Notes under the pieces: model-generated
Database searches by the model: none
Seen by the model: only the letters and a program-made list of their open reading frames with translations
What the model was told of the DNA's origin: nothing
Shown here: one piece after another, positions 27,194 to 39,720 of the stretch
Numbering within the stretch: position 1 is the first letter of the stretch
Layout: every line of letters begins with the position of its first letter
DNA from: Fasciolopsis buskii
Taxonomy: Eukaryota > Platyhelminthes > Trematoda > Plagiorchiida > Fasciolidae
Assembly: GCA_008360955.1 (NCBI GenBank)
Contig: LUCM01002247.1
Coordinates: forward strand, 124,001-188,000
DNA length: 64,000 nt
Reading direction: 5' to 3'
Program-made: the position numbers and the translations under genes

Positions 27194-27812
27194 TGATGCT
27201 GGTTTACGCCGCAAGTTTCAACTGGCTCTGGAAGATCTAAGAGTTCACGGACCTCCCGGTGTGTCACGATTCCCTGGGCCTAGTCATGTACGACCTCAAT
27301 GGGTTTGTGACGTATGGCTACGCGAACATATCGGTTTATCGCAACTGGCCCCTCTGTTCGCTGTACGTCGAGTTGATGGTCGTCTGCTGGCCAGTTTGGC
27401 AATATACAAACGGTCGGGAAGGACGAATCCGGCCACAGCCCTGACTAGTCGCAGTAGTCGTAACCAGCTAATTTCAAATCCCAGCGAGCTGATTATCCAT
27501 CCGCACGCAGTGAGCTCACTTCCGGGAACCCCATTACCGCTATGGAATGGTTCACATGTACAAAGTGGGACAGCAATCGATGTAAGAGTAACAACGGATC
27601 GATCAAGCGGCATATGGCGTGGGGCCAGTAGGAAAGAGTTTCATCGTATCTTGCTCGGTCTTAGTCGGGATAACTCGACTGTGAACAGCAATAGCGGTGG
27701 TATAAGTGGAGCAGATTTACCACCGGAAGCCAAACTGTACTTAGGCAAACGAGAAACGTGCAGTTTACGTGCCGGGATTGAATTGTTACGACAGTACAAC
27801 TTTAATCTGGAG
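27194..27812 (+). CDS. Liprin-alpha-like protein, exon B (end of SAM1, SAM2 with insertion)
   Basis: This exon encodes the last base of codon 115 (Ser) and residues 116-321. The acceptor is ACAG ending at 27193; the donor is GAG|GTGAGA at 27813, phase 0. Residues 118-130 (GLRRKFQLALEDL) close SAM1, matching the L-H-R-x-K-L-x-L-A-I/L helix of liprins. A Gly/Pro linker follows. SAM2 opens at 150-183 with QWVCDVWL, IGLSQLAPLF and VDGRLLASL, which match the liprin W-x-x-x-(x)WL / GL / (V)D-x-R-(M/L)L pattern. It closes at 296-321 with SLRAGIELLRQYNFNLE. Between these halves lie about 105-110 residues rich in Ser, Asn, Gly, Thr and Pro (about 186-295), where liprins normally have fewer than ten. 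The insertion is in-frame in one exon with no internal splice-site pair that obviously removes it. The upstream ATG at 27297 or in-intron starts are not initiation sites. Confidence 0.88.
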
Positions 27813-30800
27813 GTGAGATCTCATGTCGACTTTTTGAAGATGCAATAGCTTTTAGATTTCCAAGGACTTCGATATTTTCTAAAGACTGAGAAAATTTTTT
27901 TTATTTTCCATGTGCGTATTAAGTACAACCATTTTTCGGCCTATCATTAGAGATTTGACAGAACAAGACAGAAACGAAGCGATTGCAAACGTCATCGCCG
28001 AATTTGTTTTAAACTGTTATGGCGCACTGAATACTCATTATCTAGCAAACATGGGTTTAGTTTGGAAAAATAACCAGTATTAATGATGTCTTCAAGCGAA
28101 TATTTGCTAATCACGAGTCACGTTGTTTGCTAGCATGAAGGTCATTTATTGTTGTTTTACGTGTTAGGTTTTGGACTCACGCCTAACCAAGTTCGATTGT
28201 TCCAACTTCCAATCCTAGTTAGGTGATACAAGTGTCGCATGAGTAAAATAACGGTACCGAAGTTGCAGCAATAGGTTGCTTGCTTTCGATTTGGCGTCCC
28301 ATTGATTTCTGGTGGTTGTGAGTAAAATGTTGTTCTTCCAAACCGAATAAAGTGACAAAAAGATAAAAAAACGAATTTTCCCTCTTGTTATTTTACTGGA
28401 CATGGTTTATTTCCTTTTCCTAATCAGATTATGGACGATATTCATAGGGTCGGTAACTAGTAGGAATGATCCAATTTTTGGGTATATAGACCTATTGGTT
28501 GCAGTAAAATCCTATTAGGTAATCACTGCGGATCGTTTTTCACTTCCTTATATCGGAAAAGATAATCAAATTTATTTTGCATTCGTAAATAGCAAACTGA
28601 GGCTATTCGCGGATATATAGGGCACTGACCTTAGTTGATGCAATTTGTCTATCATCTACTCCCTTCCTAGTCATTTTGTAACAGTAAACTGATGTAGTTT
28701 AATGTCCCAAATGAGTCCGTATTTAATGGTTGTATTTCGCGTCAATATCTTTCGGAAGTTCGATAAAAGTATCAACTCGTTGTGAACTGCCTAGTTCACA
28801 CTATTCCATCCGATTGCAGTTCGACGGGTAAACCAATTCATCATGCCCTTAGACACAAACGTTGAACGTGAAGTACGTCCATCGCCTCGTGGTGATGCAT
28901 TTTTCGTGGATTCTCACGTCATGAACTGACAGGAGACTGTATAATCCGGGCAAATAATCGGGAATGCTTCAACCTGCGCCATTCTTCATTCATCTGGTCT
29001 AATTGATTAGAAGTAGTCTTTCATACTCGGGAGATGTAATTCGGCTAATTGTGACCCACTGTTGTTCATAATTTTCATTCCTAGCAAATTTGTCCCACGT
29101 ATTGAAGAACACACTGGGATGTAGTCCTCCGGTTTGTGGGATTTGCCAGGATTGTGGTACATCAATTCAATCGGAATCGTACAAGTGGATGCCAACTTTT
29201 CACATTTCACCCGAATTGGACGCTACTTATGAAGGTATACAGTTGCATCTTTTGTGCTTCTTCAAGAGCGCGTGGGAGATATCGGTTTCAGATTTGACGA
29301 CACCTCATGTAGTCCGTCCAAAAAACGGAATAAATTTTCAAGAAGTCGTTTGGAGCGCTGTTTGAAGAGAGTTACAAGAAAAGAGTTGGAAGTCATTTTG
29401 TGAAAGTGGTAGGTAATAGTGCCCACGAGCGGGCATCCTTGTGGGTCATTTCGATGGCACATTTAAAGTATGTAGGCTGCAAACGAGACCTAGGTGAATG
29501 GGTTTACTATTCCCCTTATACATATTTAAATTTTCCGCATATCTAGCATTTCACGCGCCTTTTTGATTTGAAACCCACGGTCTAATCAGCCGATCGGTGT
29601 AGTGAACAATGTGATCTGTTGCTGCAGGCAAAGCCGATAAATTACTCCGCTGTTTCGTCTAGTGTACACAAGCAGTTGAAGACGAATTTCACGGGTGACG
29701 GCAGTTTTTATTTCGAGCACACTGCATCTTTGGGCAATATGATCAAACGGAACATTAATTAAGAGTTTCGACCTCGTCTACTCTGGAGATCCTTGGGGAT
29801 CGATATACGGCTGCGATATTCGCGTTTGGGAAAAGATGCTCCGAATTCCGAAGTGCTACTTTTTGCATTTCGCATAGTAGATTTTCTGCCTAGTATCAAG
29901 TAAGCTCTCTCTTTCTCTCTGTCTGACAGTGATTTGGAAATTGGCGGGAACTAGATTTTGGAACGCCAGTGTATGCTTGTGCCGGTTGAAGTTTAGTTGG
30001 AAAGCTTTGACTGCGTGTTAATCCAACAACTGACAACCCATTTGATGGTCAACGTTAATGAACATTGTTCCTCTATTGGTGTTTTGTAATAGAATCAACT
30101 CCTGGACACGGTTGTCGGGAGACCGCACTCATGAAACGTGCCTCTTCATTTTACTTTGTGTTTAAAGTATTTTAGTCCTGAAGATGTTTTCAAGAAACTG
30201 CTTAAGAATAAGCAGTTTTTCTATGATACTTTGATAAATGACAGAATAAATGACACTGGAATCACTCAAATCAAATCGCGAAAAGCAACTGTTAGCTGGA
30301 CGCCTTCAGGATAGTAGCTAGCACTGAAAATGGACGGACTGATTGAAAAGTCAGATTAAGCATATGACTTTGTTTTGAAATATTCGTGTAGTATGTGTTA
30401 AGATCCTTGGGCATGGGAAATATTCATTGCTTAATAATCATCCAGGATAGAAAATGAGACGTGCTAGCTAACCGTCTCAGCAACAAATTGTCTTTTTCTC
30501 AGCCCCCCATGCTGACTCGACTGGAAAGGCCGGGAACAGATCTACTCATACGGAATTGTCAAAACTCAATCCGATCCCACAGAATTTTAAATGATGAAAC
30601 CAACAAACTAGTCTCTTTTTTCGCAACACCAGTTGATTTTTTCTGTTTCCGAATTTCGTCAACAGTAACAAAATGGCAGTATAACTTCCTCCAGTTTTGG
30701 CAAGTAACAATTGGTTCGAACTTGTTTCCCAACATTTAACCACTCCTGTAGATAAACAATCACCTGCGCCCCTCAACCATTGGTCAATTCGAATAGATTT

Positions 30801-31312
30801 TGTCGATTAACAGACTTCTGAAAACTTATTCCACTCGCTCTCTGTCCGCTATGAAGCCCGAAATCAGACGGGTCCGAATTAAGCTACCAGTTTTTGTGAA
30901 CATGTCCTGTTAGGACCACTGGAAGTGGGTATATCACTCGGAAGAAAATCCGTTTGATACTGTTGCCTATTGTGATAAAACACGTACGTCACTGTTTTGC
31001 ACAGCCGTGGGCGGCTGGCGCAAGTATTCGAGTCCTACGGTAGACGACTTCTCCAGAAATAATCACAGTATTGAATCAGGGTGTGATGTTCATTGTGCCT
31101 GTTTTATTGACGAAGACACATTGCCACCTCATTCGACCGCAAAAAGCGACCGGGCACTTGCTTAATTCACGAACTAATTCCAAATTCGTTGTTTTCCGCA
31201 ACGATCACAAAATAGAATCGTCTACTCACCCATGGAGTTTTTGATATCTGAACCGCGCACACTTTACTCTGGTTCGAGAAAACTTTTCACGTTTTTTCCA
31301 AATGATATGTCA

Positions 31313-32337
31313 GCCGTTTGTTTGCATATGTTTTTTCAACTTCCATTGGGTTTCGACACTATATTGTACTTGATTACAAGGAAACTACCCATTCGGTAAT
31401 ATCGGTCCGCACAAATACCAGAGATATATAAAAGAAAACCGGCTACCTTTGATGAATATCGCAAATCAAAATCATTGGCAACTAAGGAAAGTTCGAGATT
31501 ACAAAATCAGTCAAATTCGTAAGTTTTATTCAATTTAAGTTTTTTAACCAAAAGCCAGCGTCCTCCTCTGACATCCTCTGGTGTTAAAACATACATACAT
31601 ACTGTCAGTAACTGTGCGGCCCAATGGACATAATTGTACTTCTTTATTGCTTACCCTAAAAATTACCGCAAACCAGATCAACAGGCATTTTAGATGACAG
31701 AATTGATATGATTGTAAACAAAAGTGTCTTTCCCGAGAGAGATAGTTTTCACTAAGTAGAGACCGATTAACTGGTCTGTCTACTGATCTGGGGCACGAAT
31801 ACGTATCAGTGAGTTGGAATTTTGATATGATTCGTAAATGAACTTGGTGAATTTTTCAAATCTTTGAGCGTTTAGCTTGAAGGTTAGGTTGGAAGAAGTT
31901 CGTCACGGGTTAGGATAACAATGTCATTGAACTGATGATTAGACCTTTACATCGGAATTACCAGATAAGTAACCAGAAGAATGTAGAAATGCGAGAACTT
32001 CACAGAAACTTGTTTCGTAATCCAATCCATCGGACACAGAGTACATGAAGGGACAGTGTGAGCAGGCAGACAAAAACCACAAATTAATTAGCTTACTGTT
32101 CTGATTGTCTGTATCCTAATTCAACATGCATTAGTCGAACTGTTCGCGGTGAGTGGCCAACTTGTATCAATGCGCTTACTGATCACTGGGACCGGGTTGG
32201 TAACAGATGGATTCGGCTACTTAAGTCAATCTTGATCGCTCGCGTTTTTCTACACTGTTCAAACGGAGTAGAAGAACTGATTATTTGAAAATCTTCCTAA
32301 AGAAATTATTACTATAGTCTGGAGTTGCATAAGTCTT
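31313..32337 (+). repeat. Left arm of the inverted repeat
   Basis: 1,025 bp beginning GCCGTTTGTTTGCATATG and ending TTGCATAAGTCTT. It pairs with 34108 down to 33084 on the other strand. It carries no recognisable coding motif. Confidence 0.95.
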
Positions 32338-33083
32338 CGGATTCGTGCAATACGCAATAGCAAATTATCATGACCAGAATTGTTTTTTCGCAAAAACAGT
32401 GAGGCGATGTGACCAGGAGAAAAATGAAAACAAACAGGCAGATTCAATGGAGTGTCATGCAACGGGGCCGCGCAGTCATTTCACCACCATGCATGAGCAG
32501 ACAATTTTATGATCAGGACTGTTATTCACAATGAGAGATTGTCGATTCGGTGGTTTGTTGCGCGAAATATGGATAACTTAGTTCGGTCGGACCGAACATT
32601 TCAGAAGCCCGTATGCTGATATCTACCTATGAAAAGCCTTCTGATTTCAGTAAATATGTATCGCCGCCTGTTTGCAATCATAAGCGAAGTAAATTACACC
32701 TATAGGAATTTTGGTATCAGCATATCGTTTGAATCGTGAACGTTGTGCGGAGATGGTGAATCCAATTGAAGATAGTATGGTAATACATCTAATTTTGCTC
32801 GTCGGTTAGACTGTGCCAACCTTTAGAACAATGGCATGTGTCTAATAAGTCTTTTCTATCTTATATATAGTAAGTACGAAAATGGTGGAAAGGAGATCTT
32901 CAGACATAGATGATCGATTTTAAAGACTTTGCCACTCGCCGAGTACACGTATCCAACGGACAAATGCTGCACACACGCCTTTTAGGACTGATGTGAGGTT
33001 CTAGTGTTAAGTCAATCAACGATCGTCCAAGTGCAAGGATTTTTGGAAAGGAGAGTATCATTTCTGATACTCAGGAATCCCAA
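32338..33083. other. Spacer (loop) of the inverted repeat
   Basis: 746 bp of AT-rich sequence between the two arms, with no repeat of the arms and no convincing open frame. A weak echo of the arm boundary (GGATTC) occurs just inside on both sides. Confidence 0.8.
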
Positions 33084-34108
33084 AAGACTTATGCAACTCC
33101 AGACTATAGTAATAATTTCTTTAGGAAGATTTTCAAATAATCAGTTCTTCTACTCCGTTTGAACAGTGTAGAAAAACGCGAGCGATCAAGATTGACTTAA
33201 GTAGCCGAATCCATCTGTTACCAACCCGGTCCCAGTGATCAGTAAGCGCATTGATACAAGTTGGCCACTCACCGCGAACAGTTCGACTAATGCATGTTGA
33301 ATTAGGATACAGACAATCAGAACAGTAAGCTAATTAATTTGTGGTTTTTGTCTGCCTGCTCACACTGTCCCTTCATGTACTCTGTGTCCGATGGATTGGA
33401 TTACGAAACAAGTTTCTGTGAAGTTCTCGCATTTCTACATTCTTCTGGTTACTTATCTGGTAATTCCGATGTAAAGGTCTAATCATCAGTTCAATGACAT
33501 TGTTATCCTAACCCGTGACGAACTTCTTCCAACCTAACCTTCAAGCTAAACGCTCAAAGATTTGAAAAATTCACCAAGTTCATTTACGAATCATATCAAA
33601 ATTCCAACTCACTGATACGTATTCGTGCCCCAGATCAGTAGACAGACCAGTTAATCGGTCTCTACTTAGTGAAAACTATCTCTCTCGGGAAAGACACTTT
33701 TGTTTACAATCATATCAATTCTGTCATCTAAAATGCCTGTTGATCTGGTTTGCGGTAATTTTTAGGGTAAGCAATAAAGAAGTACAATTATGTCCATTGG
33801 GCCGCACAGTTACTGACAGTATGTATGTATGTTTTAACACCAGAGGATGTCAGAGGAGGACGCTGGCTTTTGGTTAAAAAACTTAAATTGAATAAAACTT
33901 ACGAATTTGACTGATTTTGTAATCTCGAACTTTCCTTAGTTGCCAATGATTTTGATTTGCGATATTCATCAAAGGTAGCCGGTTTTCTTTTATATATCTC
34001 TGGTATTTGTGCGGACCGATATTACCGAATGGGTAGTTTCCTTGTAATCAAGTACAATATAGTGTCGAAACCCAATGGAAGTTGATAAAACATATGCAAA
34101 CAAACGGC
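33084..34108 (-). repeat. Right arm of the inverted repeat
   Basis: Reverse complement of the left arm with one mismatch seen (34086). It starts AAGACTTATGCAACTCC and ends CATATGCAAACAAACGGC. Confidence 0.95.
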
Positions 34109-35855
34109 CGACTGATCATATCAATGAATCCAACGGAAGGTCGCGTAACAAAATGTGAATGTTGAAATAATAACCTCAAATGATCAATTTTTTGGCCACG
34201 TAGTGGACTGTTGGAAATCGAAATTTAGAAAATGATGGTCATTCAGGATATCAACCGCAATGAATACGGATGCGACATTATGGGTTTGGAAGAATAAATT
34301 TAATGGGGCGGCGCACTCACGACATTAGCTCTATAGGTGATGAACCGTTTGCAATCGAAATGCGAAGCTTAGCGATTGAAACCATTCGAATACCGTCATC
34401 CTGGTCTCAGAGCAACACCATTTTTTCAATGACATTGAAGAGTAAACAAAAGTGCATCTTGAAAGTCTCCGTAGTCGAATATAAGACTGGCAATCGTAGA
34501 ACAACCTAATTTCTTATTCATCACAATCAGATTTAGTTGATATAAAATATCAACAGTATCAGATCTCTGGCACTATTGTGGACGTATGGATGATATTGTT
34601 TGCACTACCGAACGGATTGCAGAAATGTCCGTTGAATTGGAGAAGGATGACCGCTTACTCTTTCTAAATGTGAGTCTAACGGGGCATTCAAACGGACCAA
34701 TCCAAACGGTCACCTTTAGCAAAACGATGTGGAATGGGGAGTGCACAAAGTATCATAGTTTTACATCCACATGTTAAAGAAGAAACCTTATCCGGTAGTA
34801 AACGTCAAGCGCGAAACGCATGTATTTCCACAACACATTGGAAGCAATGCTATCAGCTAGTGGTATCCAGATAAATTTGTTAATTGCAATCTGAACCACA
34901 CACGGACCACAGAGCGATCACTAGGGTTGGGTAGCTAAGAGAACTCTTTCATTAGTCTCCCCTTCAAAGGCTGCGCAGCAGCAGGGAGGATCTGTGGAGT
35001 ATTGTGTGCTAGACGCAAAAACATTCAATATGCTTGCAATCACATCCCAGTTCTCAACTACGCCTATCACCAGATGTAAGATCAAGGGCAAATCCCCTTT
35101 GTTGACCTTCTCAAATGGTCGTCTATCATTTGAAGTTCGCCTGTGGTGCCACTTACATGGGTCGAACGCTGAGCGATTTGTCTAAACTCGTGAATGGGCA
35201 TTAGTGGGCCCGTTTTCAGCTCTGGCACGGCCTTTGTACTTGAATCAGTGCATCCGGTTGGACTGGATAACATTTTGTGTTGTGTATTGAGCACCTCCTC
35301 ACGAACCGGAATCGAAAAGACCTGGCTGAGACAATCACTGTACGTGTCCTCCAGCTTGAGTTGTGCAAATAAAAGAGTCTATTACGTGCCCTAGAATTAC
35401 CATGTCCAAACTTTGGGGACATCACTTATGACAATTTTACGGACTCAGATCGCCCATTGTCGCGTGGTAGCACACACCACCTTTCTCCACCTCCCCTCTG
35501 TTGATCAGTCGACTGGTCGACCAACCGACCGGATAATAAACCGATTGAACCCCCACTAGCTGTTTCCCTGGCCCGCATTCTGTGAGATAAATATGATTAT
35601 AACGATATGAGAAGGAATTATCGGAAACAGGTTGATCAACATTCCGTGTTTTGATTTCAGTCCATGAATCTATTTTGCTCCCCTGAGGAGCCTAATATTT
35701 GATAGAGTAAAAAGTTGAAAGTAGAATAGTTACTTGGCTTTGACAAACAGGCGGCTTATATCAATTTGACACGTGAATAAACAAAAAAGAGCAATACTTC
35801 AAGCTAATTCAAAGGTAAGCTTTTACTTTTGTAGCTGCATTGAATTACTTCAGTG

Positions 35856-35960
35856 AGGCGATCTGACAATCAGACGACCAGTCGTTTTGATGACAAAATT
35901 ACTGTAAACTTGCAGCTCCTGGGATCAAATCCCGACATTGCTGACTGCGTTGAATTCCAC
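35856..35960 (+). repeat. Candidate tRNA-derived SINE fragment
   Basis: GGGATCAAATCCC at 35921-35933 resembles a Pol III B box (GGTTCGANTCC). It sits after a stretch reading TGTAAACTTGCAGCTCCT, which looks like a decayed tRNA 3' half. The A box is not convincing. The call rests on overall appearance only. Confidence 0.3.
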
Positions 35961-37442
35961 AATCTTCCAGAATTATGGTGCATCAACTGCGCATATCGGA
36001 AGTAAGGAACGGTTTAGCAATGAATCTAAATTATAAGGGGAATTACCCGTCAGAATACTGACCAGTGAATGACAACTTGTTTGATTTTACCGAAATTGCC
36101 GACCAGGGTGGACGTATCACAGTAAGCCCGTGTATATGGTTCTTTCGTGAGTGAGTGGCGGTGGTTGGAATCTAAATTCTAGGGTATTGTTCGTGGTGAT
36201 TTCAGAGGCTGGGCATACGGAATTCTAGGTGTGGTTACCTTGTGAGAGACATGGACACGGTGATTTCTGGAACGGAATCATTCCTGTCAAATCCACAACA
36301 ACTCATGACAATGGTGCAGGTCAAATTGATTATCAGCAGACAGTCTCGTTCTGACGAATTCCTGATACCATTATTCACAAATGGCAAATCTTCCAGTACA
36401 CGTTTGAATGCATGGGCGGTTATCAAACACGGCGGTCGTAACATCCGTGAGAACTGAGCATCTGGTTGTGATGTTTCGTTTTCTAAAGCCAGAATACGGA
36501 CTGAAACCCCTCACTGGTTTCAACGTGGAGGTTCCGGTCTTTCCGAAAACACCCAAGTGTTGTTTGTCCACAGAAGTGCTCCACAGAATTAGGCACTGGT
36601 GGTAATTCGGCACTAAACAGTCTGCGATATGGCTACTGTGATCCAGATACGGTCAGGTGAATCACCTCGGCCTGATGGAACAATGTTAAAATGAAAAAGG
36701 CTTCGAACGAGGAAAGAATTTCTTTTCGAAATGTCGCTTCGAGCATGTACGTGCTAACCAATACTACATACATATATATGCCTGATTTCAAAATGCCGGT
36801 GCCAAGCTTGTTCGACAGTGCCCTTCGAAATAATGAATAGCAGTAGATTTGAACTAGAAATACGACAAATCAGACAAGGAAACTGTTTATGTGAAGTTTG
36901 AAAGAATATCCATGGGAAGGAAAATTTCCACAAAAAGCCATTTTGTGCTATCAGATACGTGTAATTTATGAGTTAGTCTTGATCGTTGACGGTCCCGGGA
37001 GGTTTTGTGGCAATTTGGCCCTCAGCATGATGTCAGTTCTAGTAGGACGTGCTGTTTGATAGTTCTAACTCGTGCTCTACAGCTCATATAATTCCGCTCT
37101 ATAGAAGTCAAATTAGAAATCTTTGGCATTTTGGATACCAGACAGTGATACGCAGCAAACATAAGTCTACAAGTGAACCCAAGTTTTCCCGGAAACGGGA
37201 TATGTTGGTGTGAGTCAAATTCCTCGGTTTCCGTCAAACTCAAGGTTCACGAGGATTTGTCGTGCGAGGCAAACAAGACTGGAAATTGGTTTGATAATGT
37301 AACGGTTTGTGTCCATACGCAATGGGGAATGACTAAAAGGCATTGCTTTTATCTGATATTTCTTCTACTTGGCACTGTGTAGGTAATGTAAAATCGAATC
37401 TTCATCCATCTAACAAATTGGTTGAAAAACGAAAAAGATGAA

Positions 37443-37468
37443 ACCTAGACTAGTTACCTAGACTAGTA
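37443..37468. repeat. 13-bp tandem duplication
   Basis: Two adjacent copies of ACCTAGACTAGT(T/A). It is intronic with no known role. Confidence 0.8.
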
Positions 37469-39199
37469 TTGTGCTTATCAAAACTTACGAATGGTTACTA
37501 TGGTGCCGTCATTTGTAGAACTTCCCAACTTTTTGTCAATCCATGGAAACACATTGGGAACCCGTTTCATTTTTAACTTTTTTTCTATTTCGTTCAATTC
37601 CATCTATGACCACCGCCCTACAGATGCTGTTGCCAAGATGAAAATTGATTATTTTTATCGGAAAAATGCAAAATTCTTACAACCCATAAAGAACTATCCA
37701 ATTATGTGCTAAATGAATATGAATATTGGAAAATTGAAAACTATTTTCAAAATTTCCACAGTCAATTGGTTTAGCAATTTTGCACTGATTCCTATTAATT
37801 CCGGATAGGATGAAAGTTAATTGGACAATTTCAAGATTCCAGCATGTGGTCGATCCCAAAATAAGCTATCTTTTATTGCTTGATTAGAGTAACACATTTT
37901 TATGAGCAATAGTTTTGCGATTGGGGTGACATTTACTTGAGTCGGCGCTGAATGCAAATTGATCAAAGTGAGCAACATGGTCCACACACTTTCTCAACTC
38001 GAACTAACCAGTGGATGCACTCTCTCGGGACGCTTACTAGATGGGATTAAAACCGATGCAGTACAACCATGTCAGGGAAGCGAGTTACAAACCGCGCTAC
38101 AACTGAACTTGCTCGAATGGGGTCAGTTAGATTTCCTCGAACCTACGAGATGTACTTTCACGATTGCTAAGACCAAGTCATAGTGTCACAATGTTTTCGC
38201 CTTGATTTATTCGCAACTGTTTTACTGATTATACTTTACAGTGGATACGTTGTTATCACAATCCGAGCACGCGTTGACAAGGTTTTCGTGGTATTCAGAA
38301 ATCTTGTAGAATTGAGCGGTTTGATCCCGGAATTTCCATGGTCAGCCGGCCAGGGAAAGATTAACCGTCGGCCGACACGTTGTAGGTCGTGTCATCATTC
38401 CATCTTCCAACAATATTGCGGTTATCTCACTCGTGGTTATGGAGGACGGACGTAGCTCACCTCCCATCGACGGAATTACCTATGTGCATAACCCATTCAG
38501 TTTAAAGTTTTGGGAACGCAAATTCTGTTAGTTCATTCGCAGGTGGTCTGCAATGCCTGATTCAATCCTTCCATTCCCTGCATTTTTCCGATTACAGTAA
38601 TTTGGTTTACGAAAACCTGCAAATGCAAGAACTACTTTGATTCATTCCGTTTTACATGAGAAATTTGCGAGCCCAAATGCTGATATTTGACAAGACCTAT
38701 CCTCGTAATTTGTGCTAACGCAGCAAATGGATACGTGCAAACATATTGACCAAATACAAGGATAAATAGGCAGCTGTTAGTCGGTTCATTTTCATTTCAT
38801 TACGATACGTAAAGTTTTCTTAGGCTAACGTATTTCTCGAATGGTTTCTGAATCATCAAATCTGTTTTTTTCTGTTGACGCCATATTCTTGAGGCTTGTT
38901 AGTTCTGTAGGTGTATGACAACAACGACAACAACCCGAAAGCAAACTTTTTGATAAAAAAAGTACCAACGATGTTGACTGGCGGAGAGTGCCAAAAATGC
39001 TAATGTATCCGAGGAATTTGGCGTTTAGCAGTGACTAGAGCTACTGAAACGGTTTGTGGATAGTGTAGTTGAATGAAAAGACCTGATCCTTTCTTTCTCC
39101 ATTTGCTTCTCTTGTCTATGTGTAAATATTAGGAAACTCGTTGTACGGATCGTGTGCCCTCAAAAGCATATCAAAGGACAAAATCAAGTGGAGGGAGAT

Positions 39200-39720
39200 G
39201 TGAGAAAAAAAGAACAATGTGCAATGTTAGCTACGCGTGCTAGCTTTTCTATTCTTCTCTCCTTGTCATCGGCCGTCCATCGAGATACATGATTCCTCTG
39301 TAGGCTTGATATTGCTTTCTGCTCAAACCACAGCAGAGGATTGACTAGGGGACTCTGCTGCAAGCCTCTGGCCAAACGACCTAATCTATAAAGCAGTCGG
39401 ACGATCTGAGGGTCACGTAATCCACTGGGGACCTTTGGCTGATTGTTCAGTACACACGCCCAGTGTACTCCTCCGCGGTAGATGGAAGGACCATACGGCC
39501 GTACGGTTCATACTCCGACTGCTGCCAGTCTGGAGTCAGAGTTGAGACATTCGCCTTAGACTGACTATCAGAAATCAGTCAGCTGTGTGAACAAAGTTGA
39601 GCATTGGCCTTCGTTCTCGCACTTTAGTGGGAACACCACGAGAAGGTAGTGCCTAGAACCTCCCCAACAAAGACTGTTTGGGATGCATGGTAATTTGGAT
39701 ACATTTTGAGAGATGTTCAG
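39200..39720 (-). repeat. Candidate degenerate dispersed repeat, GC-richer than surroundings
   Basis: This patch differs from neighbouring intron DNA: it is more GC-rich and has short palindromes (CCATACGGCCGTACGG). On the minus strand it reads with an interspersed-repeat look across ACGTGACCCTCAGATCGTCC and onward. A 63-codon minus frame (39184-39375) with a basic stretch (DDKERRIEKLAR) overlaps it. I could not identify a transposon protein. It could be the end of a non-LTR element, a SINE or a decayed exon. Confidence 0.3.

Larger units (their letters stand above)
31303..34123. mobile_element. Large foldback-type inverted repeat unit (two 1,025-bp arms, 746-bp spacer)
   Basis: The left arm 31313-32337 is the reverse complement of 33084-34108. 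I compared the arms block by block and found a single difference, at 31335 against 34086, and no gaps: the paired coordinates always sum to 65421. The shared sequence extends a few bases outward with small indels (TGATATG at 31303-31309 against CATATCA at 34117-34123) and then stops. The 746-bp spacer is unique. No arm or spacer frame looks like a transposase; the longest (32259-32462, minus) is 67 codons. Possible identities are a non-autonomous element with very long terminal inverted repeats, a recent inverted segmental duplication, or an assembly artefact. A target-site duplication cannot be decided because the flanking TGATATGTCA and TGATCATATCA are themselves nearly palindromic. Confidence 0.85.

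Noticed and set aside
27168..27848. 226-codon open frame from ATG/TTG-like start at 27168 as a complete small gene
   Set aside because: Its first 9 codons lie before a good acceptor (27193) and its last 11 after a good donor (27813); the middle is exon B of the liprin gene.
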